Assembly (NCBI GenBank): GCA_022410635.1
Contig: JAJVDF010000217.1
Location: 101,517 to 165,516, forward strand
Source: Tretioscincus oriximinensis
Lineage: Eukaryota > Chordata > Lepidosauria > Squamata > Gymnophthalmidae
Direction of reading: 5' to 3'
DNA length: 64,000 nucleotides
Both the position numbers and the translations under genes were made by a program. The notes under the pieces are model-generated. The model was not told where the DNA came from, did no database searches, and saw only the letters and a program-made list of their open reading frames with translations. Positions 40,639-50,049 of this stretch are shown here, one piece after another (position 1 is the stretch's first letter; the number at the start of each line of letters is the position of its first letter).

Positions 40639-40683
40639 GGGCGGGGCGGGGCGGGGCGGGGCGGGGGAGGCGGGGGAGCCAAT
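40639..40683 (+). promoter_or_regulatory. Tandem GC boxes and CCAAT box
   Basis: Four overlapping GGGGCGGGGC units at 40641-40666 (Sp1-type sites), then CCAAT at 40679-40683. This arrangement is usual 50-100 bp upstream of a TATA-less start site. Confidence 0.65.
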
Positions 40684-40707
40684 GGGGCTGGCCGGGGCCC
40701 TGCTGGC

Positions 40708-40721
40708 GTTGCCATGACGAG
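40708..40721 (+). promoter_or_regulatory. Possible RFX X-box / CRE half-site
   Basis: GTTGCCATGACGAG fits the X-box pattern (GTTGCC, 2-base spacer, GACGAG) with one mismatch in the right half, and contains TGACG. X-boxes near start sites are common in ciliary genes. A single near-match in GC-rich DNA is weak evidence. Confidence 0.25.
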
Positions 40722-40739
40722 CCTCGAGTCCCCGCGCGG

Positions 40740-40833
40740 GCTGCCGCCAGTGAGCGCTGCGAGGCGGCGGGAGGCGAAGCTGCTGCGCTCTTGAAGCGGG
40801 AGCCGCGGCGAGGGCGAGGCGGACGGAGGGAGG

Positions 40834-40868
<35 letters not shown>

Positions 40869-41198
40869 NGCGGGACCCGCCCGGCCGCCCCCTCACTGCC
40901 CGGGGCGTGTCCAGGGTCCTCCCCGCTCCAGGCACCGCCCGCAGGCAGCCCGGCCGCTCGGGGCCAAACTTCGGCGCCCCCCCGGCAGCCCCTCCCCCTC
41001 GACGGGCGCCCCGGGGGCTTTCCCAGCCGGCGGGAGGCGCGCGAGGGGGGCGCGAGAGCGAGCGGCGGGCGGGCAGGCAGGGCGCACGGAGGGGCTGCCT
41101 GGCGCCGTCCCCGCCTGGAGCCGTCGCCGCCCACCGGCCACGATCCCGCCGCCTGCTGCCCCGGCCGCCCCCTCGGGCTCTGCGGCGGGGCGAGGGAG
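40740..41198 (+). other. Putative non-coding first exon of an unknown host gene
   Basis: Start is inferred from the CCAAT position and is approximate. The end is set by a strong donor, GGGAG|GTAAGC, with the intron beginning at 41199. No ATG opens a long frame here; the long plus frames begin at TTG or GTG. A 26-codon ATG frame at 40714-40794 would be an upstream ORF only if transcription starts earlier. No acceptor or downstream coding exon was recognised in the remaining 22 kb, so a long first intron is implied. Confidence 0.5.
40836..40868 (+). repeat. (GCA)11 repeat in the putative 5' UTR exon
   Basis: Eleven pure GCA/CAG units followed by an N at 40869, so the true length is uncertain. 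A few vertebrate genes carry CAG/GCA repeats in 5' UTRs, but this does not identify the gene. Confidence 0.9.
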
Positions 41199-41598
41199 GT
41201 AAGCCGGCGGCCGCGGGGCGGAGGGGAGCCGGAGGGGGCCTGGCCGGGGCCCACGAGGGAGTTGGCTCGCGGGACGGAAAAAAGCCTCCACGGACAGCCA
41301 GCTCGGCCTGGGCTCGGCCTTGCAACCGAGGGGGCTGCCGTCGGGGGCCTGCCGTAGCCTACACTGGCCTGCGGGTAGGCAAGGAGACCCTCGGGGCTCC
41401 CAGGCTGGCGCTGCTGGCCGGGCGCGCGGGTGGCGGAGCAGCGGCAGGAAGAAGGCGCCGAGCCTGGGCGTGGTGGGCGCTGGGGGCCGCCGGTGGCCGA
41501 GACTGCGAAGCGCCTGCAAAAGGCCTCCCAGCCCCCCCCCCCCCCGCCCCGGTTCCCTTTCGCTTTTCGCTCTCTGGACGCCTTTCGGAGTTTACGGG
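41199..41598. other. GC-rich start of the inferred first intron
   Basis: 41341-41378 holds a right-arm palindrome piece (GGGCCTGCCGTAGCCTACAC, TGGCCTGCGGGTAGGC). The alanine/proline-rich frames on both strands reflect GC content. Confidence 0.45.
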
Positions 41599-41890
41599 CT
41601 GCCGCATCCACACGTCATTTATTCCGCTATAGTTGGGTATTCCGCCGTGAAGCCTGGTGGGGACGGATTTATTCCGGCATATCCACGCTTCATGGGGATG
41701 AGGCCGGTGGCTTCGTCACACTGAACCTTGGGCTGCATCCCCGCATCACTTGTTTATTCCACTATGGCTAAAGCGTAGATATTCTGGAATGAATCCGTCC
41801 CCACGATCCAGTCCCGTCCCCACGGAGCCATATTCTGGGTCACCTCTCGGGGCAGAGCTTGGCCATCCACATGTGGTTGGCAGGCTTCTC
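41599..41890. repeat. Foldback element, copy F1
   Basis: Two direct blocks, CTGCCGCATCCACACGTCAT (41599) and CTGCATCCCCGCATCACTTG (41733), each continue into TTATTCCRCTAT. Between them, GTGGGGACGGATTTATTCCG (41659) is inverted relative to GAATGAATCCGTCCCCAC (41787-41804). The right side ends in CACGGAGCCATATTCTGGGT, GAGCTTGGCCATCCACATG and then TGGTTGGCAGG, i.e. the palindrome with its centre lost. Confidence 0.7.
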
Positions 41891-43186
41891 TTCCGAGGGG
41901 CAGCCCAGGAGAAGGCTGCGTGTGGGTGCGGGCACCGTGGAATGTTCTGGGCTTAGCCCTCGGGGGCTCGGGGCCATTGTGGCAGCCTTGCCAGCCTAGA
42001 GCAGGGGCCTGCCGTGGGCTACAGGGCTGTGGGGATCGCAGGTCACCAATGCGACTTCATCCCGAAAGGGGGAGCTGGAGGTGGGGGGGGGGCGAGTCCT
42101 GGGTGCGNGNGGACGNCTGGGGTCCCAGNGGCCGGGGNGTCCTGGNGGCGCNNGGCAGGGGGGAGAGNGGNGGCGCNTGANGCCTCTTCCTTCGGCGGCC
42201 CGGGGCCCGGCGGTTGCCTTACGAGGGCCCAGCAGCGGGGCGGCCGCGTGAGTCCTGGGGGGACGNGGAGGGGGCCCGGGCAGAGCGCAGGGGGTCCCCT
42301 GGGCGTCTCGCGCGGGGCGGGGGTTTGGCGCCTCTTCCTCCTCTTTCTTTACTTCCTCCTCTACTTCCTCCTCCTCTTCCTCCCCCCCTCCCCNTTTGGC
42401 ATCAGGGTCCCCAGTTGGGCCACCGGCGTCGGGGCAGCTGGGGGAGGATTTGGGGTGGGGGCAGAAGGGGGNGAAGTGGCNGCAGGAAGGCGNGAGGCGC
42501 CGCTTGTGAATCGGGGCGCGGCCAGCAAGGGGACGGGAGGGGGGACCGAGGAGTCCCCTCCCCCTCTCGCCTCCCTTTCCCCTTCCCTCCCCCTTTCCCC
42601 TCCCCCTTTTCCCCNCCCTCTTTCCNCCCCCCNNCGCCCCTTCTTCCCCCTCCGAGGGGGGCGCGCGGCGTCCGTGTGGCGGCGGCATGATGCGCCTTCA
42701 CTGCAGGGCTGGGCCGCCTTGGGAGCGGGGAGGGGGGCTGCCGGGGGCTCTTCCCGCCCCCTGGCTTAGAGGCGGTTCCCAAGGGCTGCCGCCGTCGGAC
42801 ACGGAGCGCGTGGAAGCGGGCAGGAGGGCGGGGCGGGGGGGCACTTGGGGCGGGGCTTGGCCTGGGATGGGCAGGGCAGGGCGCTCAGCTAGGAAGCCAA
42901 AGCAGGGGTGCATCAAAGTCGACGTAGAGGCGGAGGCGTCCAAGCCACGCTTGGGCACGTCCCTGGGCAGGGCGGCAGCAGCCTGGGGTTGCCCGGCCTG
43001 CGCCAGTCCCGCCCCCCCCCCGCCCCCTGGAGCTGCAGCCCGATCCATCACCAGGCCTCGGCAGGCGAAGGCGGGGCCGCGTCCGGTTACCCCCCCCACA
43101 CTCCTCCCCCCCCCCTCCCCGCCGCCTCCCCAAGGCCAGCTGCCGTCTGGCTCAGCAGGGAAGGGGAGGTTGGGGCGTCTCCTTGG
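41891..43186. other. GC-rich sequence with many Ns
   Basis: Contains palindrome-like GGGGCCTGCCGTGGGCTACA at 42005-42024, homopolymer C/G runs and over 20 Ns. No coding exon is supported. Confidence 0.4.
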
Positions 43187-43361
43187 GTCCTGTCCCCACT
43201 GAGCCTCAGTCTGGGCTGTATGTCGGCATTGGGGCTACCTGTAGGTTCGTGTAGGCTATGGTAGGCTCCGAATGGGCCCTGCCATAGTCTACTTTGGCAT
43301 GTGGATGGCCAAGCCGTGCCCTGAGATAGGGCCCAGCACAAGACTCAGTGGGGAAAGGACC
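43187..43361. repeat. Foldback element, copy F2
   Basis: Left arm GTCCCCACTGAGCCTCAGTC, TGGGCTGTATG pairs with right arm ATAGGGCCCAGCACAAGACT, CAGTGGGGAAAGGAC. The centre is TGTAGGCTATGGTAGGCTCC GAATGGGCCCTGCCATAGTC, ACTTTGGCATGTGGATGGCC. Arms of about 75 bases are inverted around 43270. Confidence 0.75.
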
Positions 43362-43718
43362 TGCCCTTGCTTGAGCTTTCATCTGGGCTCCTCATGGGCC
43401 CCCAGCCACCTTCCTCCAAGCAGAGAACATNTTTCCTGTGGGCGGGACTGGCGAAAGAGGCATCCGCCCCACCCGGCCCCAAGCGCTCCCTTTCACCCTC
43501 CTCCCACAGCCAGTTTCCTGAAGCTGCTGGGCATTCAAACGCTTAGAAGGAGCCTTTGTCCTCCCAGGGAAAACAGTGTANAAAAGCAGGCAGAAACACA
43601 ACTGAGAAACACAAAGCCAGAAACAGGAATTCGGTCAGGAAGTCGAGAGACGGGTTTGTCACTGTTTACACCTGTAACCCAGCCTGTGCCTTGGGATCGG
43701 GACCCGCCGTCCGCGTGT
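43362..43718. other. Unique GC-moderate sequence
   Basis: Nothing recognised apart from possible CR1-like GCTTGAGCTTTCATCTGGGC at 43370. Confidence 0.35.
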
Positions 43719-43788
43719 GAGCCTGCCATAGGCTAGCATCCGAATGGGGCCTGCCACACTCTACACTGGCATGTGGATGCCCAAGCTC
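43719..43788. repeat. Palindrome copy F3
   Basis: GAGCCTGCCATAGGCTAGCA, TCCGAATGGGGCCTGCCACA, CTCTACACTGGCATGTGGAT. The left arm is shortened and rearranged; the right arm is nearly complete. Confidence 0.7.
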
Positions 43789-43834
43789 CCTCCTGGAAAA
43801 GAAACTTGCCTTTTGTGNGCTACAGTGGACGTTG

Positions 43835-44250
43835 GCTGCGTCCCCACATCACTTATTTATTCCACTACGACAAAGCGCTCTGAGGACGTATTTATTCCAG
43901 AATGTTAATGCTTTATTGTGGAATATTCAGTTATAGTGGAATAAAGGAGTCCCCACTGAGCCTTATTCTAGGTTATATATCTTGGTATAGAACGTGGCCA
44001 TCCACATGCCAGTGTAGACCATGGCAGTCCCTATTCGGGGCCTGCCATAGCCTACACTAGCATGTAGATGGCAGGCTCCTATTCCAAGATACAGTCCAGA
44101 ATAAGGCACAGTTCGTAAAGTCAGATTTCATTTGCACATCACTTATTTATTCCACTCTAGATGGCTATTCCACAATGATGGATCCGTGCTGATGGATTTA
44201 TTCCGGAGAATCCATGCTTGATTGTGGAATAGCCAGTGATAGTGGAATCA
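43835..44250. repeat. Foldback element, copy F4, longest
   Basis: The inner palindrome 43960-44107 has arms of about 70 bases: GCCTTATTCTAGGTTATATA, TCTTGGTATAGAACGTGGCC and the standard arm on the left; the standard arm, CTATTCCAAGATACAGTCCA and GAATAAGGC on the right. On each side is a second motif: CACATCACTTATTTATTCCA at 43846 and 44133, each followed by TTTATTCCRGA and GTGGAATA...AGTGGAATMA, which is itself an inverted repeat (TTTATTCCACTA with TAGTGGAATAAA). Confidence 0.8.
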
Positions 44251-44589
44251 GTAGGTTTGCTCCCTACGGCTCCAGCAACGTTCATTTTCCCNTATCTTTC
44301 TGTCCCTTCTCCAGTGAGTGGTTAATCCTGAGAAGACCTTCTGTGGGTCGCTGAGCAGAATCCCTGGAGCAGATAGGAACCCCCTGCATTTCCTCTCCGC
44401 CCCCCCCGCCCCCCCCATCAAGGAAGTGCCTGACTTCCTGTTCCCTAGCAGGTGGGGGAAAGTGTCACCACCCTGAAGGATGGGGGGAACACCCCTTTGC
44501 AGCTGGGAAAGAGGCTGTCAGAAGCAGCTTTCAGTTTCGATCTTGTCCCCCTGCTTGCCTACCTCTTTCCAGGACTTAGCAGTTCACTT
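44251..44589. other. Unique sequence
   Basis: A C-rich run at 44400-44416. Nothing else. Confidence 0.4.
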
Positions 44590-44992
44590 TCCCTGGACCA
44601 GGGGGCCCTCCTTAAAACTGTTGGGTAGAAAAGTGAGAACAGACAAAGGAAAGTATTTTGTTCACCCAGAGGGTCATCGGCCTGTGGAATTTACTTCCTG
44701 AAGAGGCGGTGGTAGCTAACAGCTTGGATAGTTTCAAGACAGGACTAGACAGGTTTATGGACACTAAGGGTATAAATGGATACTAGGATAGTTGTCTGGA
44801 TGTCGCCTCCCGGATGGAGCAACAGGCAGGACTCTTGAAGTACCATTTGCAGGGAGTCACGAACAGGAGCAGCATATTTTGCTTTCCTCTGTTCGGACTG
44901 CCCAGGGGCATCTGGTGGGCCTCTGTGTGACACAGAATGCTGAACGTGTTGGGCTGTGGCCTGATCCAGGATGGCTCTTCTGNTGTTCTTAT
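44590..44992 (+). mobile_element. CR1 group A 3' end, lacking the palindrome
   Basis: Starts GACCAGGGGGCCCTCCTTAA in ORF2, passes TATGGACACTAAGGGTATAA and CGGATGGAGCAACAGGCAGG, and ends GGCTCTTCTGNTGTTCTTAT. Confidence 0.9.
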
Positions 44993-45575
44993 GGTGGATG
45001 CAGTTGCAGAAGGTCTGTGGTGCAAGGGGCGAATTGCTGGGCCTGTGGACGGAACCCCAGCTGCACTGGTGGGTATCACAGGGTGGGCAATGAGGCCTCC
45101 CCTCCCAGTTCAGGTCCGTCGCCTGGCTTTGTGTGTGCAGAGAATCGCTTTCCTGTGGGCCACAAAGAGGAGGAGTCCCACGGTTCTGTTGGGCAGCCAA
45201 GGGCACGTCTTCCGAACAGGAGGTTTGTGTGATTCCCCCCAACTTAGTCTAGTCTGAATGCAGGCAGACTGCTAAATAGCGGCTTCATTTGGTGCAGGTC
45301 CAGGGAAGGGGAGGGGAGCATCAGTGAGGTTGTATGAGAACCTAATGCAGAAACGTCATTGGAAGCTGCCTCTACCTGACTTGAGTCCCATGCCTGCGTT
45401 CAGGCTGGGGTTGTTTTTCCTGGTGTCTCGCCTACATTGGATGCGGTGTCACAAAACCCATCTCTGCTCTGAAGGTGGATCAGCAGGTTTTGAGTTGTGG
45501 GTGGTGTGTTGGCACGGCGGAGAAGTAACTCTCCAGAGCCAGAATTGGAAGTGTACAAGGTGTAGCTTCAGGGTA
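44993..45575. other. Unique sequence
   Basis: Nothing recognised; the 146-codon plus frame from 44792 starts in the CR1 and is not a gene. Confidence 0.4.
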
Positions 45576-45579
45576 AATG

Positions 45580-46080
45580 CCAGCGATCTGATGGAAGCGT
45601 ATAAAATCATGCACAGGATGGATAAGGTGAAAGAGAAAGGAAAGTATTTGTTCACCCAGAGAATCACTGGTCTGTATTTTCTCAATTGCACAACACCAGG
45701 ACCTGGGGACACTCCTTGATGGGCAGAAAGAACAGACAAAAGAAAGTATGTTTTTCACCCAGAGGGTCAACAGCCTGTGGAATTGACTTCCAGAAGAGGT
45801 GGTGGTAGCTGGATAAAGGCTGGACAGCTTTAAGAGAGGATTAGACACGTTCATGGAAGCCAAGGGTATCCATAGCTACTAGTGAGGATCTCTTGATGCT
45901 GCCTCCGGGATGGAACAACACAGGATTCCTAGAGCGCCNCTTGCAAAGAGACAAGAAATGGTTTTGCCTTCTCCTGCTTGAGGCTGCCCAGATGGCAATC
46001 GGGGGGCCCCAGTGGGAGACAGAAGGCTGGGCCAGGTGGGCTCTGGCCCCATTCAGCATAGGGCTTCCGATGTTCTTGCG
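45580..46080 (+). mobile_element. CR1 3' end with an internal duplication
   Basis: The ORF2 end appears twice: GGAAAGTATTTGTTCACCCA at 45638 and GAAAGTATGTTTTTCACCCA at 45741, each followed by the GTCTGT/CCTGTGGAA block. The 3' UTR ends CAGCATAGGGCTTCCGATGT. Confidence 0.75.
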
Positions 46081-46484
46081 TGATAGAAAAGGTTAGGACG
46101 AGGCTACAGAGGTGGAGGAAAGAAGCTAAGGAGAAGCTGAACCTGTCGACTTGCAGATGGTGGAAAAAATGGGAGATGACTCAGGATCGAATTGCGGCTC
46201 TCCTTAGGGGAATGGTTTAGTTTTTCTTCTCAGTGGCGTTTGATGCACTATTGCCGTTTCCCTTTTCTGTGTGTGCCGGACTGGATGAAGGGAAGAAAGA
46301 AAGGAGAGGCCCACAACACCTGGATGATTCATACAACAGGGTCCTTCATTTTCTACCTGATGCACGCTGGAAAACAAACAGCAGCGGCGGCACCCCGTAC
46401 CTTGATAGCATCTCAATAGTCAACAGAATTGCTGCCCTCTTTGGAATAATTTTGTTGATAGGCAGCCCTGCTGCACCGGCGCTA
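46081..46484. other. Unique sequence
   Basis: Nothing recognised. Confidence 0.4.
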
Positions 46485-47480
46485 CTGCGTAAGAACACAA
46501 GAGGANCCCTGCTGAATGGGGCCAGAGCCCATCTCGTCCTGCCTTCTGACCCACACGGTGGCTCATCCACATGCCAGTGTAGACTATGGTAGGCCACACT
46601 AGCATGTGGATGGCAGTGGTCTGAGGAGCCCTGCTGAGTGGGGCCAGAGCCCATCTAGTCCNTCCTTCTATCTCACCCAGTGGCCCACCAATTGCTCCTG
46701 GGCAGTCTGAAGCCTGCAAATGGTATTCCAGGATTTCTGTCTGTTGCTGCATCCTGGAGGCAGTATCAAGAGATCTGCCCTAGGAGCTATTTATGCCCTT
46801 GGTGTGCATGAACTTGTCTAATCCTGCCTTAAAGCTAACTATCACTACTAACTACCACCACCTGTTCTGGAAATAAATTCCACAGACCAATGATGTAGGT
46901 ACAAAAAATAAATACTTTCCCTTCTGCTCACTCTTCTGCCCATCAGCTTCAAGAATTGCCTTCTGGTCTTAGTGTTGTGTGATAGAGAAAACAATTTTTC
47001 CATATTCACCCCACGCATGATTTTATACCCTCCAAAAAGATCCCCTCTCAAACGTTGCCTTTCTAGGCTGAAGAGGCCCAGATGTTGCAGCCTGACTTCG
47101 TAAGGGAGGTGCTCCAGCCCCTTGATCTTTCCTGTTGCCCTTTTCTGCACCTTCTCTNGTTCCACTGTATCCCTTCTGAGATGTGACCAGAATTGTACAC
47201 AGGATTCCAAATGTGGCCTCACCACAGAGGGAAAGCAACGCTTGCTGACTTGTTTACTATTTTCTTCTTAATTACTTCCAACACTGAATTTGATTTTCTT
47301 GCTGCTGCACACTGGGTTGACCCCTTCATTGAAATGTGCACCAACACCCCAAGATCCTTTTCTTGCTCTGTCATGGAAGTCTTGATCCCCGTCGGTGGAT
47401 ACTCCTTTCAACGGGTTCTTTGCCCCCAAGTGCGCAACTTTGCTCTTGCTCAAACTGAAGTGCATTTGCCACTTGGTTGC
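46485..47480 (-). mobile_element. CR1, minus, with palindrome in the tail
   Basis: The tail (GTAAGAACACAAGAGGANCC) holds a centre-deleted palindrome at 46564-46613 (CATCCACATGCCAGTGTAGA, GGCCACACTAGCATGTGGAT), followed by a repeated tail start (CTGAGGAGCCCTGCTGAGTG at 46621), then the 3' UTR, ORF2 end and upstream ORF2 to GCATTTGCCACTTGGTTGCC. The repeated tail start is the mirror of the duplication seen in plus copies. Confidence 0.85.
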
Positions 47481-47489
47481 CACTCAACC

Positions 47490-48100
47490 AGTGTTATGGT
47501 AGTAGCAGGATATTCTTTTGCAGTGCGCGAGAGCCGAAACAGACGCCCATAAAATGCGGCGTTATTTTTAGCCTTTGATGAAGGAGGAATCGCTGTCTGG
47601 CGAGCTCAGGGTCAGTAGGGTTCCGTGCCCTAGATAGGCAAAAGATGTGTAGTGGCGATGGTGTGCAGCTGAATTTCTGAATGAATATTGAGCTTTTAAA
47701 CTATGGAGAAAAGATGCATTGATACGTTGTGGGGAAATGCAGCCGTGGAATGGTCCCATTTAATGCGCAGGTTAGTAAACATCCTTGTTGATAGCCAGCA
47801 GCACTTGCACTTAGGGTTAGCGCATGAAAAACAGGATAGATGTTTGCAGCTTTGGAGGATGTGGAAGAAAGGAATTTTCACCAGCTGCAGCTTATAATGC
47901 CTTTGCATCATCTATGCGGAAAGAACACTTTCCCACATCCATTAAAGGTGATTTATCCGGGATTTCATGTGGACACTCGGTTGTAACTCCAAAACTAGGA
48001 TTCATTTATGGAGTTTTATTTCAAGGACATCTGGAAGGCTGAGTCAAACAACCCATGTTTACAGGTTGGTTTTTGGATATAGTAGCATGGATTCTTAAGG
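47490..48100. other. Unique sequence
   Basis: Nothing recognised. It is complex and non-repetitive throughout. Confidence 0.4.
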
Positions 48101-48104
48101 AATG

Positions 48105-48525
48105 TTTTGTGCTATCCTGTGGAATACTGTGTACCATTCTGGTCACCACATCTTAGAAAATCTACTGTGGAATTGGAGAAGGTGCGAAAAAAGGCAACAA
48201 GAATGATCAAGGGGCTGGAACAAAACCTCTTAGGAAATCAGGCTGCAACGTCTGGGCCTCTTCAGCCTCAAAAGGCAGGGTTTAAGAGGTGATCCGATTG
48301 AAATGTATAAAATCATACATGGGGTGGATAAGGTGAAAAGAGAAAAGAAAAAAAAATGATGTCGCACAACACTAAGTCTTGGGGGCCTTCCTTGAAACTG
48401 GCAGAAGAGTGAGGGTAGACAAAGGAAAGCATTTTTTTGCCCAAAATTTACTTCCAGAAGATGAAGCAGCCTGNACAGCTTTAAGACAGGATTAGACTAG
48501 TTCATTTGCACCAAGGGTATCGATG
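48105..48525 (+). mobile_element. CR1 ORF2 end, degraded
   Basis: GTGGAATACTGTGTACCATT, GGAGAAGGTGCGAAAAAAGG, CAACGTCTGGGCCTCTTCAG and GGTGATCCGATTGAAATGTA; ends near ACCAAGGGTATCGATG. Confidence 0.8.
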
Positions 48526-48749
48526 TGCTGTGTTTGAGTCATTGTTGAAATTGGTCATATCTGTTCACTGCTTGAAGGGGTACTGGTTGAAATTAACAAG
48601 ACTGGGGAACACTTTTCTGCTCTTCCCTTTCCATGATCTGAATCCGTAGGTCTAGACCATCCTGATCTGGTGTGAAATGGTGCTGTTTGCACAACAATGC
48701 CTGGAGTCTCTTGAGAGCCAAAACANGTGGCCACATTCAACAAGGCTGA

Positions 48750-49090
48750 TCTTGGAGAAGACGGAGAGGACACCCGATAGCTGCCTACAAACACCTGAAG
48801 GGCTTTTCACAGAGCAGAGGGATCAGCATTGTTCCCCTTGGCACATGGAAGGACTAGAAACGATGGAATGGAACTGCAAGGGAGGAGATTTAGATGAGAT
48901 ATCAGAAAAAAACTTCCTAACACTCAGGGTGATAAACCAGCGGAACAGGTTGCCACNGGAGGTGGTGGGTTCGCCTTCACTGGAAGTCTTCAAACAGAGA
49001 CTGGACATTGGTTTAATGGATCCTGCATTGAGCCAGGGGTTGGACCTGATGACCCTGGAGGTCCCTCCCAACTCTTTAATTCTATGATTA
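48750..49090 (+). mobile_element. CR1 group B 3' end
   Basis: GCTGCCTACAAACACCTGAA, GGCACATGGAAGGACTAGAA, AACCAGCGGAACAGGTTGCC, and GGAGGTCCCTCCCAACTCTT, ending TAATTCTATGATTAGG. Confidence 0.85.
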
Positions 49091-49094
49091 GGTT

Positions 49095-49430
49095 TTTACG
49101 TCTCCAACGCCAGTGTAGACTACAGCCGGCTGCATTTAGCTCATCCACATGCCAGTGTAGACTATGGCAGGTCCCATTTTTGGCATTTCATAACTTACAC
49201 TAGCAGTGGATGGTAAGAGTTGAGAAAAGGGGAAGGATTTGCCTTCTTCTGCTTGAGATGTCCAGGCNCAGGCTGTGGCGTTACTCTGTGAGGCAGGGGG
49301 CTGGGCGAGATGTGGCCCCATTCAGCAGGGCTCCTCTGAGGCTCTTATATCCACATAACTGTGTAGATTAGGTAGCCCCATTTGGCCTTGTGGCCCATTC
49401 AGCACAGCTCTTCTGATGTTCTTAGCTGCA
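49095..49430 (+). mobile_element. CR1 3' UTR pieces with palindrome
   Basis: GCCAGTGTAGACTACAGCCG, then the palindrome at 49142-49213 with a diverged centre, AAGAGTTGAGAAAAGG, TTCTTCTGCTTGAGATGTCC and the tail to GCAGGGCTCCTCTGAGG. A second short tail fragment is at 49385-49425. Confidence 0.75.
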
Positions 49431-49628
49431 GGATGGTTGGGCGGCCTTCTGTTTCAGACTGAATTGACTAGGAACTAGGCAGGCCGTTGGGTATCTTGAC
49501 CGTGGCAGAAAGAGGATGTTGCTGGTATTGTCCGTGTATTCTGTGAACTGCTACAGCTTTTGCAACAATGTTATGTATTCCAGTACTTGTCCCTGCTTCT
49601 GCATGTGGCATCCATTACACAGAGCTCT

Positions 49629-49814
49629 CCTTGCCAACCTGATGGCTGCCAGATGTTTTGGCCTACAATCCTACACCCCACTCGGGCCCCTGGGCTGNAA
49701 TAAACCTGATTGATTGAGTGCCACCCTCACGAACATCTGCATGTGCGGTTGTGCTGGCTTGGGCTGCTGGGAGTTGTAGTCCAGAACATCTGGAAGGCAC
49801 CAAATTGGCAAAGG
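49629..49814. mobile_element. TIR element (MITE) of about 186 bp
   Basis: Left end CCTTGCCAACCTGATGGCTG, CCAGATGTTTTGGCCTACAA and right end GGAGTTGTAGTCCAGAACAT, CTGGAAGGCACCAAATTGGC, AAAGG form inverted repeats of about 50 bases. The GTTGTAGTCCARMACATCTGG motif is common in squamate and other amniote MITEs. The target duplication is not resolved. Confidence 0.75.
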
Positions 49815-50049
49815 CGAAACCCCGAGAAATAAACGCCTGGAAAAAGCTTTAGTAATGGAAACATCAGGACACACCCGTGGTACTGCTTTGGCTTCTTTTA
49901 TTGCTTTGAAATGCGCAACCCCTGAAGAATGTGGTAGCCCGTCTGCCCTACTTTTTTCTTCCTCTGTGTGGCAGCTTCCATTTGGAGCATGCAGGAAGAA
50001 GCAGGGACACGAAGGGGCTCTTGTATACACTGGGAAACATCTGCACCCA

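Larger units (their letters stand above)
40300..43150 (+). promoter_or_regulatory. CpG island with probable host gene promoter
   Basis: About 2.8 kb of very GC-rich, CpG-dense sequence that contrasts with the AT-leaning, CpG-poor surroundings. The core (40560-41260) carries promoter boxes, a GCA repeat and a splice donor. 42090-42180 and 42265-42640 hold many Ns and poly-G/C runs, so the assembly is poor there. Foldback DNA interrupts it at 41599-41890. Direction is inferred from the donor. I cannot name the gene. Confidence 0.75.

Noticed and set aside
40321..41632. Ala/Pro/Arg-rich frames up to 347 codons on both strands
   Set aside because: High GC removes stop codons. The plus frames start at TTG or GTG, the frames overlap on both strands, and none shows a known domain.
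42090..42690. Coding exon in the GC-rich region after the donor
   Set aside because: Dense Ns and homopolymers make any frame unreliable, and no acceptor-exon-donor arrangement was evident.
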